A stretch of 64,000 nt of DNA from the NCBI RefSeq assembly GCF_000524195.1, contig NW_020170397.1:460262-524261 (forward strand), written 5' to 3'. Each line of letters starts with the position of its first letter. Within the stretch, counting starts at the first letter, position 1. This DNA is from Echinococcus granulosus. Lineage: Eukaryota; Platyhelminthes; Cestoda; Cyclophyllidea; Taeniidae. This document shows, in pieces, positions 1-11,908 of this stretch. Both the position numbers and the translations under genes were made by a program. The notes beneath the pieces were generated by a model. That model was given only the letters and a program-made list of their open reading frames with translations, was not told the origin of the DNA and did not search any database.

Positions 1-566
1 CTCAACACTGATTGGACATTACCGTTGTACATACTTCTTCTCACATGTGTACCCATAGTGGGCAACGTGCGCAGAAAAGCGGAGAGAAGGAGAGAGAGAG
101 AGAGGGTGAAAGCGAGAGGAGGAATCAATAATTTGCGCCCGAGACCCTCATAAAAAGACTACTAATTTGAAAAAAAAAATCGCTACAGAATTAAATGTCT
201 TGTCGCTGGCTTACCCTGGACAAAATGGCAACTTTCAGTTAACAAAGCACCCCGGTAAATCGAAATTTTGGCATCAAGATCCGGAGCGGGATAATGGAAA
301 AAATCGATAAGTGACCTGAGCACAGTTCATGTGACGATCAACGTGAGTTGTGATTGGTCCTTCCCAAAAGGACTGCACGAGGGTACTGGAAAATGTCCAC
401 CACAAAAAAAACTATTGTGATAGCTGAACCGCATCGAGAAAAATTTTCAAAAAACGCTTAGCCAAGTGGACAATGAATCACCCAGCCCAGGATGTGACAT
501 TTCCAAGACATGACTCACCCCATTCCCATTCAGTATAATTTTTCTTTTTACATAACCTCCGCTTAC

Positions 567-790
567 CAGGCTTCCACCTCTACAGCAATTTCGCCTTTTC
601 CGACAGTCCTTTGGTCCTTCAACTGAACACGAAGGTACTTGGGCCCACCGAACCCGGTGAGAAGGACGCATTTCGTTTGCTTCACTGGAGGTGCTGATGT
701 GGTTGGTGCTTCAGTTTCCTTGCTGCCTTCACCCTCTGGAGCGTTGGCTCCAGCAACAGGGGGGTTGGTACCTTCACCTTCAGTGGTCAT
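567..790 (-). CDS. VAT1: VAT1-like protein (synaptic vesicle membrane protein VAT-1 homolog), first coding exon, partial
   Basis: Translation starts at the ATG on 790-788 and runs to a GTAAGC donor at 566-561 that splits a Cys codon (TG|C). The first ~45 residues are rich in Gly, Glu, Pro and Thr, a low-complexity leader also seen in VAT1 proteins. They are followed by KCVLLTGFGG and a strand ending VEVEAC, which aligns with the VAT1 pattern LVLTGFGG...LRACGLNF. VAT1 proteins are cytosolic or membrane-associated members of the quinone-oxidoreductase branch of the medium-chain dehydrogenase/reductase superfamily. The nucleotide-binding and catalytic regions should be in exons left of base 1 and are not visible. 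An open frame continues upstream to 1009, but the ATG at 790 gives the expected leader length. The family call rests on about 20 diagnostic residues. Confidence 0.8.
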
Positions 791-1324
791 TGCGATGAAA
801 GAAAAGTCGATCAGACGTGAAAGAGAGAGAAAACTAACAAGAACGGGCAGAGGTGGTGAGAGACAACCTCGGACACGAGCGCGTGAACGTGTGTGTATGT
901 AGGTGCATGCATGAGCGGTAATCACAGGCTCTATCGCTGTCTTCTCGTCCACTGATTGGTGGGCCATTGCAGCTGCTGATTGGTCAATGTGGATAAGAGG
1001 GTCTGTCATTAGGCGGCTTCCAGGGTATTGGCGTTTTTCAGCCCCAACGGTGTGGGCGATATCGCAAAAGTCTTGTCATTACTAAAACATCCCCAAGAAA
1101 GTGTTTTATGTGTTTCCAAATATTATGGTTTGATTTAGGGCATGCAGCTTTAGGTTTCTTGAGTGGAAATACGTGACCATTGGGCAGGAGGTACACTTGC
1201 AACATTTTAGCCACTTAAGAGCCATAAAGGGTAAAATTTTGTGCTTCACTTAATGGGATTCAACACTTTCTTCATTATAACTTGTTTAGAGAAATGCGTA
1301 AGGCTTCAAACTGACCATCAACTA

Positions 1325-1505
1325 CACCGAGACTGCCCTGAAGATATAATACTAGGGCAGAATGCGTATTATCAACTTACAGAAGGGTTGGAGGAGCTAT
1401 TTGCGTGGCCTGGATGCCAGGCTGCTAAGCGGGTGGCCCCAAGTGACCCCTTACCAAAACTGGGTGCTAAACAAGCAATCAACCTATCACACTATGGACT
1501 CGTGG
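1325..1505 (+). repeat. copy of dispersed repeat family A
   Basis: The segment begins with a version of CCGAGACTCCCTGAAGAC and carries CTAGGGCAGAATGCGTATT. It ends with CCAAAACTGGGTGCTAAACA and CAATCAACCTATCACACTAT. The same ordered blocks recur near 38.8, 39.6 and 59.2-61.3 kb. No coding function is evident. Confidence 0.6.
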
Positions 1506-2597
1506 TGGAGGAAATTGGGGTTTGAGGGGAGATTGTTTTCCATTTTCAGCCGATTTGTAACCGGTAGCGCCAATCTTTAGAAGTTCGGCCACACTGCCCC
1601 GTGGCCGAGTGAAATAAAGACCCCACTCGATTGCCCTCGCACATTGCAACAGATAGCAAAACGCTACATGACTTTAAGTGAGTGACTTCTTTCCATTGTC
1701 CAGAATAAAAAAAGAGGAGGAAATCCGCGGGCTAATACTTTTCCACCTTGTGGTAAAAGGAAAGAGCGTTTGTTTAAGCCGACTTAGAGAGGCGGTGGAG
1801 GGCTAGGTAGGACCAGTTTTTCAGCTTCTAGAGTGGAGTGGGACCGATATTTTTTAAAGAGAATTATTTCAAAACCACTTTTAAGACGTCTTCATTGAAT
1901 TCTATGTTCTTCTGTTCGTTTTCATTGTTCCGAAGACACTGGTTGCCATGACTGCCCAGTAGGCCCTAAATAGGAAGTTTCACCAAAAAATTAGCAAAAT
2001 TTTGCTTTAAATAGCTATTTTGTTGGATTTTTTTTCCGGTAGCGCAAGGGCTTCTCACCTTGGAGGACTTGATTAGGCGGTTCTTTTGAAGTCTACCTCG
2101 GCCAATCAATCTGCGGTCCTTCATCGCCTAAGTTACTTCCCATAAAAGTGAAATATTGCCTTAAAAAGTCTTCTTTTTTATGCAAAACGTAAAAGATGAA
2201 ATGATATCAAATTCGCTTAAACGGTTGTAAAGTATGGGCGGAGGGCGAAATACGGACTGGAGGGTGTTCGAAGCTGTGGATGCCTTTGTCGTGGGCTCTG
2301 TCGCCGTGCTTGTCAGCTCGTAACCCGCCCTCCCCCTTCTTCCTGGTCTAGCTATTCGAAATCCGTGACTAGATGGGGCAACTGATGGGATTAAAGCTGC
2401 TTAACCTCCCTCTTTCCACCTCCTCCGGTTGCATATGCATTCACCCACCCATTTAGCTTTCTATTTTTGCCTGTTTGTTTTGAAATTTCTCTTTTAAACC
2501 GTTTAGTCTGTTCATAGGGGATCCTTTAAGCAGCCCTACTTGCCGCCGATGGCGTAGGGGAGGAACTTGATGCTTTCCTACACACACCTACAACACC

Positions 2598-2615
2598 AGC
2601 GTGACAGGTCACGCT
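2598..2615. repeat. inverted repeat AGCGTGAC-AG-GTCACGCT
   Basis: Two perfect 8-bp arms are separated by two bases. The half-sites GTGAC and GTCAC are in the opposite order to the palindrome family found elsewhere in the window. Function unknown. Confidence 0.5.
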
Positions 2616-2713
2616 AAAGCGAAGTGACAGCCCATGTGTCAGGCAGGGCTAGTCACATAACCGACTTTCGCTAAATTCTTGCGCCACTTCTGTCGTCTCT
2701 ACCATTTGACAGC

Positions 2714-2909
2714 ATGAAGAATCCCTTTAAAAATGAGGAAATATTGTGGAAGCACCCGTACAGAAGCATATATGCTACTCTTCGGGCCTTCGTAACCTAC
2801 AGCTGCGATAGATATTCATCTCAAGGAATTGCAGAGTTGCAGGAGGCATTTCTCACCATCTTGATAAATAAAAGGGTCCTAAGTAATTATTCTACAGTTC
2901 GCTACCAAG
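2714..2909 (+). CDS. possible exon, unidentified
   Basis: An open frame from an ATG at 2714 runs to a plausible donor, CTACCAAG|GTAACT, at 2910. The peptide, about 65 residues, has a mixed hydrophobic/charged pattern (for example SIYATLRAFVTY and AELQEAFLTILI) that looks more protein-like than most random frames nearby. I found no clear partner exon: the next open frame (3201-3449) has no convincing acceptor. I do not recognise the family. It could equally be a chance frame or a relic. Confidence 0.25.
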
Positions 2910-3070
2910 GTAACTTACCATGTTTGCTGCCTGGAGGGTCTGCTGTCTCAAGGGAAGTTCGACATCCTCAAACCTTTCAGCCAAAAACCCCCACCATTTG
3001 CTTTACTATGCTAAACTCCACCGATCTGTATGTGTCGCAAAGTTTGCAAAAATCACAGTGATAACAAAGA

Positions 3071-3090
3071 GTGTCACAAATATGTGACGC
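3071..3090. repeat. 20-bp palindrome site 1 (GTCAC-N6-GTGAC family)
   Basis: GTGTCACAAATATGTGACGC: inverted GTCAC/GTGAC arms around an AT-rich six-base centre. Confidence 0.7.
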
Positions 3091-3656
3091 TGATACTAAA
3101 CACACGCGCATTATAGTAAACAAGCAACTTTGATGACTTAACTAGGTACTTTGGTTTTGCTAGCGACTCTAAGGTCAACCGCTTCCGGCCAAATTACTTT
3201 GTGTACGCTATGACAATGATGCCATTAGGGAGGGTGGATGGGTGTTGTAGGCCAAATTTATGGTCCACTCACCCTGTAGTCAAGACTGAGGCAGCAACTG
3301 GTATGCAATGTAAACAATCCAAAGTTTACGCATACAGACACAAAAAATTACCAGTCACCGCAACGGATCTACAAGCAGGGCTATTTCGAAAACACCAAAA
3401 ACCGTTTTTAAGCCCTGAGGTGAAAAAGTGCTCCCTCGTAAGTTCGTAGGGTTTTGGTCCTCATCCCCTTCCCAAGGTGGCCAAAGCTGACTAAACTGTT
3501 TCACTCTATGAAGGGAAAATCCCACCTTTGGCCACTGTCAAATGTCGGAAATAGAGATGGTCACGAGAGAGAGATGGCCACGAGAGGAAGAAGTGTGGAT
3601 TAGGTGACTTTGGAGGATGGCAATAATGATACGGCTGTAAACTTTCCCCTCCTCTC

Positions 3657-4212
3657 CTATCTAAAGTGTAGATCTTCTCTTGGATCAGTTTTGCGATAAT
3701 GTGGTGATAAGGTGATTTGACTTTTCTTTTTGGTGATTGGTTTGTCCCGACTATTTTTGAAGAAGTAGTTTCCTCTCAACACCAATTGGGTGTACTGCGC
3801 TGGAGAAGGGGAATCCCGTACGTAGGTGTTAAATCCTTTACCTTTTGAGCGATCCTGCCTAGACGTGATATGCCCCAGAGTGGTTCTAGATTGTCCGCTC
3901 TGGTAACCCACCTTCTCCAAATGCTCTAAGGCAAATTCGAACGGGATATGTCTCCACTTTCAGAGACGATCCCCTGACTGACCTTCGGAAGACTTCAAAG
4001 AGGGGAAGGACTTCAGGGCAGTGTTAAGAGAACTTATCTCTACGCTTTGTGAGGCACGTCCACAAACAGTCGTAGGCACTTTTAAGCCACCACAAGTCAC
4101 AACTGGAATCATGGTGACTTCTACGGTCAACCTCAGTGATCCGATCCTGTTTACCAAACTTAGGCGCCTTTAGAATCAGTTCACTTTCCCCAAGGCATTT
4201 GATGAAGGTCAA
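3657..4212 (-). other. overlapping minus-strand open segments, possible exons or decayed gene
   Basis: Three protein-like stretches lie here on the minus strand. One frame covers 4212-4024 (KCLGESELILKAPKFGKQDR near its start). A second frame covers 4157-3960 and then, after one TGA at 3960-3962, continues open in the same frame to a stop at 3657; its last part includes EHLEKVGYQSGQSRTTLGH. The in-frame stop and frame changes are not explained by introns I can place, since the only obvious candidate would be about 26 nt. Either further splicing is missed or this is a degraded gene. No family recognised. Confidence 0.3.
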
Positions 4213-4545
4213 GTGACATCAAAGTTATTTCCTTAGTTAACTGACATCTTTAAATTCCTTAAAAGAAAAGAAAAAAACCTTCAGAAAGTACAAAACGCAG
4301 TTTCGTTTTCTCTCACGGTCACGGGAATCAACTACCAACAGGACAGCTTCAGCTCACGAAGATTTGTCTCCGTGGTAAAGTGCTGGCCTTTGAATCACTG
4401 ACTTTATTTTGAAGGCTGCCAGCCTTTAGCTTCTACAGCTCTTTAATCCTACACAGTTCAGGGTTTCCACGCTCCGAGCATGTTAGCTGAGGCCGTGGAA
4501 TGGACACGGCTGTACGGTTATGGCCGTCGCTGGTGGATGCGCTAC

Positions 4546-4711
4546 CAGGCGTCTTCGAAACAGTAGCGCTGACCACTCGTCTTCCTGTTAAGTAATTGTG
4601 TCTGAATAGCTTGTGGATGTAGGTAGATATCCGCAATTTCAGTCTTGAAGCCTTCATTTACGGGGAATGCCACCACCACACCCTGTTTGATGGACGTACT
4701 GACACGGATGC
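4546..4711 (-). CDS. probable internal exon, unidentified
   Basis: This frame is strongly protein-like for about 55 codons, containing GVVVAFPVNEGFKTEIADIY followed by LHPQAIQTQLLNRK. It begins after a pyrimidine-rich acceptor (CCTTCACGTCAG at 4712 and above). It can end at a GTAGCG donor (4545-4540), which with an acceptor 36 nt on would form a 36-nt intron. It was not delimited by an ATG, so a simple ORF search misses it. It may belong with the exons at 5094-5997, but phases do not prove a link. Family unknown. Confidence 0.4.
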
Positions 4712-5093
4712 CTGACGTGAAGGGGATCGCTTGTCACTTATCTCTTTCTGTGCCACTGCCAAGACAGCATCGTCTCTTAACTTGGTAAAAAGGTGTACCT
4801 ATCACCGAAACGTCACCTCGTGCCGGAAGAAGGAGGAGGGGGGAGGGCGAAAGGGCCTGTCCCATGGTTGTCAGCTTAGCCAGCATCCCAAGTAGCTTGC
4901 CTTTAAGCGCTTTCCCAGCCTCTGAGATTTATTTTCAACAAGCTATTTCTGTCAACAAAACAAGGGGAGCAAATTGACCCAGAAGACCCAATCTTTTTTC
5001 ACTAGGTCATTAAAAAGTTAAGTGGTTCTATAAGACTGTGTGGGGCCCTCAATCTTCGCGGACAGCTGCAACCCCTCGGCGTTATAGACGTCC

Positions 5094-5997
5094 CTATTTA
5101 AGCCATATTTTCCCTGCCGATGTGGCCTCTTCCTAAAATAGGAAGCCGCAAAAGTGACAAATGAATGTGTGCATTTATTTTCCTTAGTCAAACATGAAAC
5201 AGCTTTTCCTACCTTGACCAAAACAACAAATTTGTTGTGGGGTAAGCAAGGATGAGGTTTCAGTCATCAGCAAGTTAATGCAGGTCATTCAGATTGGAAA
5301 ATAGATGGCAAAATCAACGAGAATATCATCCGATCAACTGGATTTTCTAACTTAAAATATGCCCCTGTACTATACTACTAACAATGGCTTAGCGACCAAC
5401 TCACAGTAGCTTCATTCTGATAATTGGCTTGGATGAGAAAAAATCGGTGCAACACACATGTGTGTAAGCGAGGTTTCACTACGCAGTACCACAGGCCTGT
5501 TGCCATCATGCAACGTGTATCATGCAACCAAGGCGGTTCGTGCGGCCTTCGGCGAAACTGGCTGCTATGACTTATAGTGACCTGTCACATGCATGCCACT
5601 TTGTTTATCCGCGTACATGAGAAAACGTAGGCATGCACCAGTTCCCCTCATCACCTTAAATGGCGATTTCGCATTAGAAAGCGTCGGATAAACTTCATAG
5701 GCGTCGTCAGTTGAAGTGGTCTGCTTAACGGACCTACCTTGGTGTGGTTCCACAGCCTCGAGAGCCTCCTGCAAAACACCTCAGAGAGTAAATTACGTAA
5801 ATAATTTAGATGAAAAGACTTCCTGAAGAATTATGCCACTATTGATGCCTTAGTTGAGGCTCAAGGGTGAGAAATGCCACTGCATTCTCACCCTCATCCT
5901 TTCCACTCACCCGATACATGATTGCCATGTCATCACTTGAAACTTGACAGTCTCTGTAGCACTTAAGAACTTCTGAGGCTGTCAGAGCCAAAAGTGG
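5094..5997 (-). CDS. candidate three-exon 3' end of an unidentified gene
   Basis: Three exons join in phase 0: 5997-5911, 5768-5655 and 5132-5094 (stop TAG). Splice signals are good: acceptor ACATTTTCAG, donor CGG|GTGAGT, acceptor GTTTTGCAG, donor AAG|GTGATG, acceptor CCTATTTTAG. The joined peptide is about 79 residues and begins PLLALTASEVLKCYRDCQ; its second exon starts EALEAVEPHQ. The 5' part is not identified. The final exon is short (12 codons plus stop), and a second frame there is open to 5018, so the end is uncertain. No family recognised. Confidence 0.4.
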
Positions 5998-6000
5998 CTG

Positions 6001-8133
6001 AAAATGTTTCTTTATCTTTGCTCGTATTTAGAGTCAAAAAGGGCGCACGCAGTGACCATTTGCAGCCACACCATTTTGGAGACAGTCAACTAGCCTATGA
6101 CCTTGTCAGTGCATATTCCACCTTCAAGCAGCGCTACAAAGCTAAAGTGATTCAATTTGAAAATTTCCGTCTTTGTTGCGCAAATCACAGCTCAGGCAAA
6201 CCGCACGTTCAATTCAATTAACTTGCCACGTTGTGATTGGTTCACCTCAAGGTTATCGAGACGACTACCCTTAAAGTAGCCAATCGGGTGAGGGGAAAGA
6301 GCTAGCCAAAGGACATCATAGCAATGGGCGGATAGGAGAGGGATGGCTAAGAGCTGGGCATTAGGATCTTTTTGAATAAAGGAAAAATAGTCTTTTTTGT
6401 GGTTCTTGGGCAATATGGAGAGTTTTCGGGCACGTGTCAAATGTCAAACATCCCTTTTGATGGGGACAGTTGGACTAAACACTATCTCTGCATTTTCCGA
6501 TTTAATCATCTGAACTTGCCTGTTCCTGAAGTAGTGGCCAGCATCCTGATACCATTTCTGCTACCGCTTATCTTATAGCGTCTCAAGGGTCAATAACAAT
6601 TGAAGACCCGACTAAAGTTAACTAAAATGTACTGATTTAGTTTTAATACTCAAGGTAAATAAAAAGTAGCCCAGATTAAAAAGAAATAAGTTGATAGGTT
6701 TTTTTGCAAGCAGAGCTAACCAATGCACTGAAGTGCAACCCTAAGGTCACCAAAGAAAGCCTTTGTAACATATTTTGTTACTGGAGGACAGCAGGCTCAC
6801 GTTTATGGCCCCTCTGTCCACCGTCTACCTCGTGTAGGATTGTTTACTGGCAAGATAGGGGGAGACGAGAGGGTCAGCTTTGCGTCACAGGGTGCTGGAT
6901 CTTCCCCTCCAGTAGCTAAATATTAACCCTCTGCTTAGTTCGTGGCCATTAACGGTGCGCCGTAAGCAAGCCGCGGTGATGATCGGTTATGACGGTGGGT
7001 TGCTGCACTGCCCTCTTTTTTTGATAAGAAAAGGTCCAACTTCATCAATCATCCAAGTGCTTTGCCACCAGCCCCTTTCTATCTCACTTTTGTTACGTAG
7101 CTGTCTGTTAAAAATACAAATTGAAAAACTCGAGAAAGTGGGATAAATGCATGGAGAAATGTAGCGGTATCCTTTCCCCTCTGACTTCCCCTGAATCCCT
7201 CCCTCCCACCGCCTAAATCGCCGATCTCCTTACGCCTGCGATTGCGTGACGAAGCATGTGGACTCACTTCCGATTAAAAAGCCTCGATTGCTTCTGCAGG
7301 AGGTTTTTCTCCCACATTCGAGTAGTATCAAATTCTTGATGAGGAAGTTCGTAGGCAACACACGACCTTCTTGGTTGATACAAAGTTCTAGACGCACTCT
7401 TTTACTATCGTGCCTTCCCTTCTACCACGAGAAGTTTAAGCCAGCCTGAAACTGGGTTGATTCCGGTTTGTAAATCACAATTGGTCGGATCGCGTAGATC
7501 AAGTTCAGCCGACGTTCTACAAGGGTCTAAAATACTGGATCCACCCTATCGGTAGACTGATCCATGGCCACTCTTTACAGAGGTGAAGCGATATAATGAA
7601 ACATTCTCCCAGTGGATGGTGGACTTCTCACTTGTTGCAGCTTTCTCCGGTGTTTGACACGGAGGCAATGAGCGGCTCGTCCAGGCGCCAAGCAGGCGAC
7701 CGACACTAAGGCAGCTGAAGACCGTGTATAGATTTAAAAAGAAAAAAAAACAACTTAACTGCGTTGTTTTTGACCACATCAAGATAATAAATTTTGTGCA
7801 CTTTTAATGCTCTTCTTATCTGAGCCAAATATAAGTGACGAATAACCCCAATTTCTTTAACTGGATGTCAGATCTAGGCCGCCAGAAGGTTTAGACCGAA
7901 AAAAAAGGCCTAAAGGTTTGATGGGCATCAACGATGCAGGATTTAAGTGTGTAAACCTTTTCAAGTTGACAATCCACAGGCTCAAGCCAGCTAGGCACTC
8001 TTAACTGGTGGAAGGTCTTCAAAGATAATGAAAGCTTCGAAGTTGCAGTGGTCTCATGGACTTGGACTTGGGGCCTTACTCCATATCCAGGCAGGTGGCC
8101 CCAGATCCCTCTTTATTAGCCTCACAATAGAGG
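6001..8133. other. no supported gene
   Basis: Only short open frames in both strands, none with convincing paired splice sites. A plus-strand frame at 5994-6221 looks mildly protein-like but overlaps the better-supported minus exon at its left end. Confidence 0.4.
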
Positions 8134-8356
8134 AAGGAGGAGGAGGAGGAGGAGGAGGAGGAGGAGGAGGAGGAGGAGGAGGAGGAGGAGGAGGAGGAGG
8201 AGGAGGAGGAGGAGGAGGAGGAGGAGGANNNNNNNNNNNNNNNNNNNNNNNNNNNNNNNNNNNNNNNNNNNNNNNNNNNNNNNNNNNNNNNNNNNNNNNN
8301 NNNNNNNNNNNNNNNNNNNNNNNNNNNNAGGAGGAGGAGGAGGAGGAGGAGGAGGA
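8134..8356. repeat. AGG/CCT trinucleotide microsatellite interrupted by an assembly gap
   Basis: About 95 bases of nearly pure AGG repeat run into the gap at 8229-8328 and resume for about 28 bases afterwards. The gap was probably caused by the repeat. Long frames across it (poly-Gly, poly-Glu, poly-Pro) are artefacts. Confidence 0.95.
8229..8328. other. assembly gap, 100 N
   Basis: Exactly 100 N, the usual placeholder for a gap of unknown size. Confidence 0.99.
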
Positions 8357-11300
8357 TTTCCTTTCGGAATCCGGGATGGCTGTAAGGAAATTCCCACCGG
8401 ACAAGTGCTTTCAATCAAATCGGCCAGATAACAAACGCTGCATCATTAACGTTTCGTGTGATTTGGACGAGACACGTTGGTGATTTGGTTTCGTTCACTT
8501 AAAAGTTGTGTGAAGTTTTTTAACAACGAAGATCGAAGAAAAGACAACCTAAGAACTAGAGCGAGCGAAAATTTCGTATCCCCTTTTTTACCCACCAACT
8601 TTAAGTACACAAAATGTGGAAGAAAAATGAGCAAATTTGACCCCATTTTGAAGGCCACTTATTCCTCCCGTGGGGCTCCCTTCCTCTCTGGAGGTGTTGT
8701 TGAATAACTTTAAACAAATTAACATAACTTCGGCTCAATGGAACCAAAAATTGTGGTTGAAACCACAGGGACTGCAAAAGGTCCGCTTAGTTAAGCGGAC
8801 ACGGTCGAGGATGATTGCGAGGAACCGACATTTTCAGCTGCACACATGTGATGTGTGGGTCCCTAGTCATTAATATAGTAATTGGGTGAGCGAAATCGTG
8901 CCCAAATAAAATGGTTAAATTCAAGTTAAACAATACGTTGTTTTAATTCTTGGTTGACGGTTTAACTGACTGAAAAATTACCAGAATAATGATTCGTCTG
9001 GAGGGTGGCGACACAATTTTTATCCGAGACAGACCTCAGCTAAAGAATGCTTTATATAAGCATTTTATGATTTAATACTTTGTGGTAAATGCGAATTTCT
9101 ATCCGATTCAAGATTTCGATCAGTTGTAGATTGTCCGAGCTGCCTGCCATAAAGTTTGCCTTTTAAGTCCTTGCCTGGGCGTCAGTTAATTACTGCCATA
9201 AAATTGGCTCTTTCACTTTGCCTTTAGGGGTGCGCAATGATCGCTTTGCTTTAAAAAGGGTTTTCGTCAAGCATTCATTTTATATATGTGCCCTTCATCA
9301 TTTGAAAAAGAAGCTGATAACCCGCCTTAATGTCAGCAAATGAAGCATCCAAAAAATAATATTTACGCATCTATGAATAGGAGGAAAGCGGAAAAGCTTC
9401 AACAGTTATAGGATTTACATTGCAACAAGAACTCGTGAAAGGACATCGTTTAAAGCGTAGGTAGCAGTCACTCTGTCGGATTTTTGACCACTCAGCAAAT
9501 ATCGAGTGCCTACGCATGACCTTATGATGTAAATCTGACCCTTGAGAATATTTACCCTTAAGTTGAGATGGTAGAAAGCAATCCTTATGTAAAACCTTAC
9601 GCTTCGTAAAGGTCTTGATTTACATTCCATTAGGAGTTTTCTTTCACTTTCACTTTCGGCAATCCGAAGGTAACATCTGAAATTGCTAGTTAGATTAAAC
9701 TAAGGTGGTGATTAACTTTTTATAGTTTATAATATTGCAAGAAAACAACAAAATTTATTTGCTTGCCTGACTTTTTTGGTACTTATTTTTTAAAGTCCCT
9801 TTTGGGGTCTTTTTAATTCTCATGGATTTTTATACAATTGCTGAATAAAGGCAAATAAATTTCCCTCAAAATCTACATGCCTTCTTAAATATGTATATGC
9901 ACATTTGTATCCGTGTGACCTAGTTTCTTTTAAACCTCAAAAGAGTTTCGTTTATTCCTTGACCTTAAGAGGCTTTTTAAGTCTTTTTATCAGGAGAAAT
10001 CTGACCTCCTCTGTGGGAGTTGATGAGGAACCCTGGACCTGATTGTGGTTTTCTTATTAGCTTAAATATTTTCAAATTTAGGTTGAATATTTGCTTAAAT
10101 TCTGGGATAACTGCATTGAAGTCAACTTTTGCTTGATAATTTTGCTTACAGATTGTGCTTTTCATTTTTTCTTGCTGAAGAACATAAAATTTAAGCTAAT
10201 TTCGTAGTCTCAACAAAAAATTCTTTCACAAAAGTGATTACTTTACCTTCAAGTGTAGGAAAATATCTGATTACTACTAAGATATTGCACCCGTCCCGAT
10301 AAAGGAAGCAAAATATGAACTAGTCAAACACAATTAAAATTTCATTTTATTTTCATGTCCTAATGCGATTAGGTAAGTTTGCTGGATTCTTGTTTTAGTT
10401 AGTTAACTAATTTAATTTTGTTACAATAACTACTTAATCATCCACACGTGAATTCCACTTGTTAGAAAGTTCCAGTCTCTTGAAACGACAAGGCTGTCCC
10501 TTACCACGTCTCTTTTCTATATTTACAATTGCCGTGCGCCCACACACGCAAGGCGTGGCCTTCTGGCAATGGAGTGATCAAGGGTGGTGGGTTTGACGTG
10601 ACAGGCGGACCGCTGTCATGCTGATTCACTTGAGGAATGGTGGAATACAGAAGGGATCTCTCATCACTAGTTAGTAAACACACTTCAAAAAGCTCTCGTG
10701 TTTATCAAGCGTGCGCATATAAGTGGTGGTAAACAAAGTGACTGGCATTGAGGCGCATGTCCAACTCTTAATACCTGTCACAAACGCTTGCTTCTCACAC
10801 CAAGTTCTTAGTTGACCCAGCTGTAAATCGGTTTTCTTTCACTCTACACGTGACCGAGAGCTGACTCCGGCATCTTGCCCCCCCCCCCCCCATTTATCCA
10901 CAATGTGATTAATTTATTTCTTCCCTAAATCGGGAACTAAGCGTTCGTTACTGTAGAGAGGTGGCAGACTCCGCAATTGCAATGCCCCTTTCTTTGCCGC
11001 ATGAGGCTCCACTGGATGTTCTAAATCAGGACGTAGTCAGCTTTTCTGTTGTCCCCTCCATTGTTATTCTTCCCCTTTACTGCCTGCGCTTCAGAGAATG
11101 CACCTCCCGGCGAAAGTTGTCATTGTCTAAAATGTCCCTTTTCAACTTGATTGCAAGTAATGCGGTGTTACAAACGCGCGGGAGATTATTGCAGTCACGT
11201 GACATCCTTTCAAATGGTCAATCATCACTCCACTGCCTTCCGCTGTTGCAATTTTCAAAGGCGTTGCATAAATGCTGAAGGCTAAACTCGACCTCTCCGC

Positions 11301-11847
11301 TGCACACAGCCATCAGAAATGGAATAAAGACGCGTGTCATATATGTGATACTGCTTGTGAATCACTAAATTTGTTAAAATAGGCAGCACATTATTGTAGA
11401 AGAATTAGATGCTCGCTTGAAAAATAAATACAGGACCAGAGCTGCAAACCCTCTCTTCATGGAAATAAATGTGTCTTGTTTTACCATCTCTACGCTAAGA
11501 AAAAATTTCCTCACTTTCCTCCCCAAAAAGAGCTGGGAGTGGTCAAACATTTCATGTAAGGAAGCTTAAGATTTAGCTTAATTAGGGATTCTATTTAGTC
11601 CCAGGGAGGAGACACCTTAAAATTTTCAAGTCGCACCGAGCCATAAGTCCTTCACTCCTGGGTGTCTGTTCGAGAAGGCAATCAACCATCACGCTTACAC
11701 CTTCGAAATGATCTGCTCAAATGCTGCCCCACAAATAAAGCTAGTGTAATTATGCACATTTTATTCTCCACTTTTAGATTTTCAGTCAACCATTCGAGTT
11801 GCGAATAGGGCAGACAAAAGAGTAAGTACGAAACTTACAGTAAACCA

Positions 11848-11867
11848 ATGTCACGTATTTGTGACGC
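11848..11867. repeat. 20-bp palindrome site 2
   Basis: ATGTCACGTATTTGTGACGC; same arms as the family, 22 bp left of site 3. Confidence 0.65.
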
Positions 11868-11888
11868 CGGGATCAGATGAGGCAATCA

Positions 11889-11908
11889 GTGTCACACATG
11901 TGTGACAC
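11889..11908. repeat. 20-bp palindrome site 3
   Basis: GTGTCACACATGTGTGACAC is a perfect 20-base palindrome. It pairs with site 2, the two centres being 41 bp apart, about four helical turns. Confidence 0.75.

Noticed and set aside
639..902. Plus-strand frame of 87 codons
   Set aside because: Antisense shadow of the VAT1 exon.
563..1009. Long VAT1 open frame starting at 1009
   Set aside because: The ATG at 790 already gives a normal-length leader; the extra 73 codons lie in probable 5' UTR.
8028..8483. Frames across the AGG repeat (Gly-, Glu-, Pro- or Leu-runs)
   Set aside because: Products of a microsatellite and an N gap.
10961..11278. 105-codon plus frame followed by AATAAA
   Set aside because: It has no ATG start, splice partner or recognisable domain.
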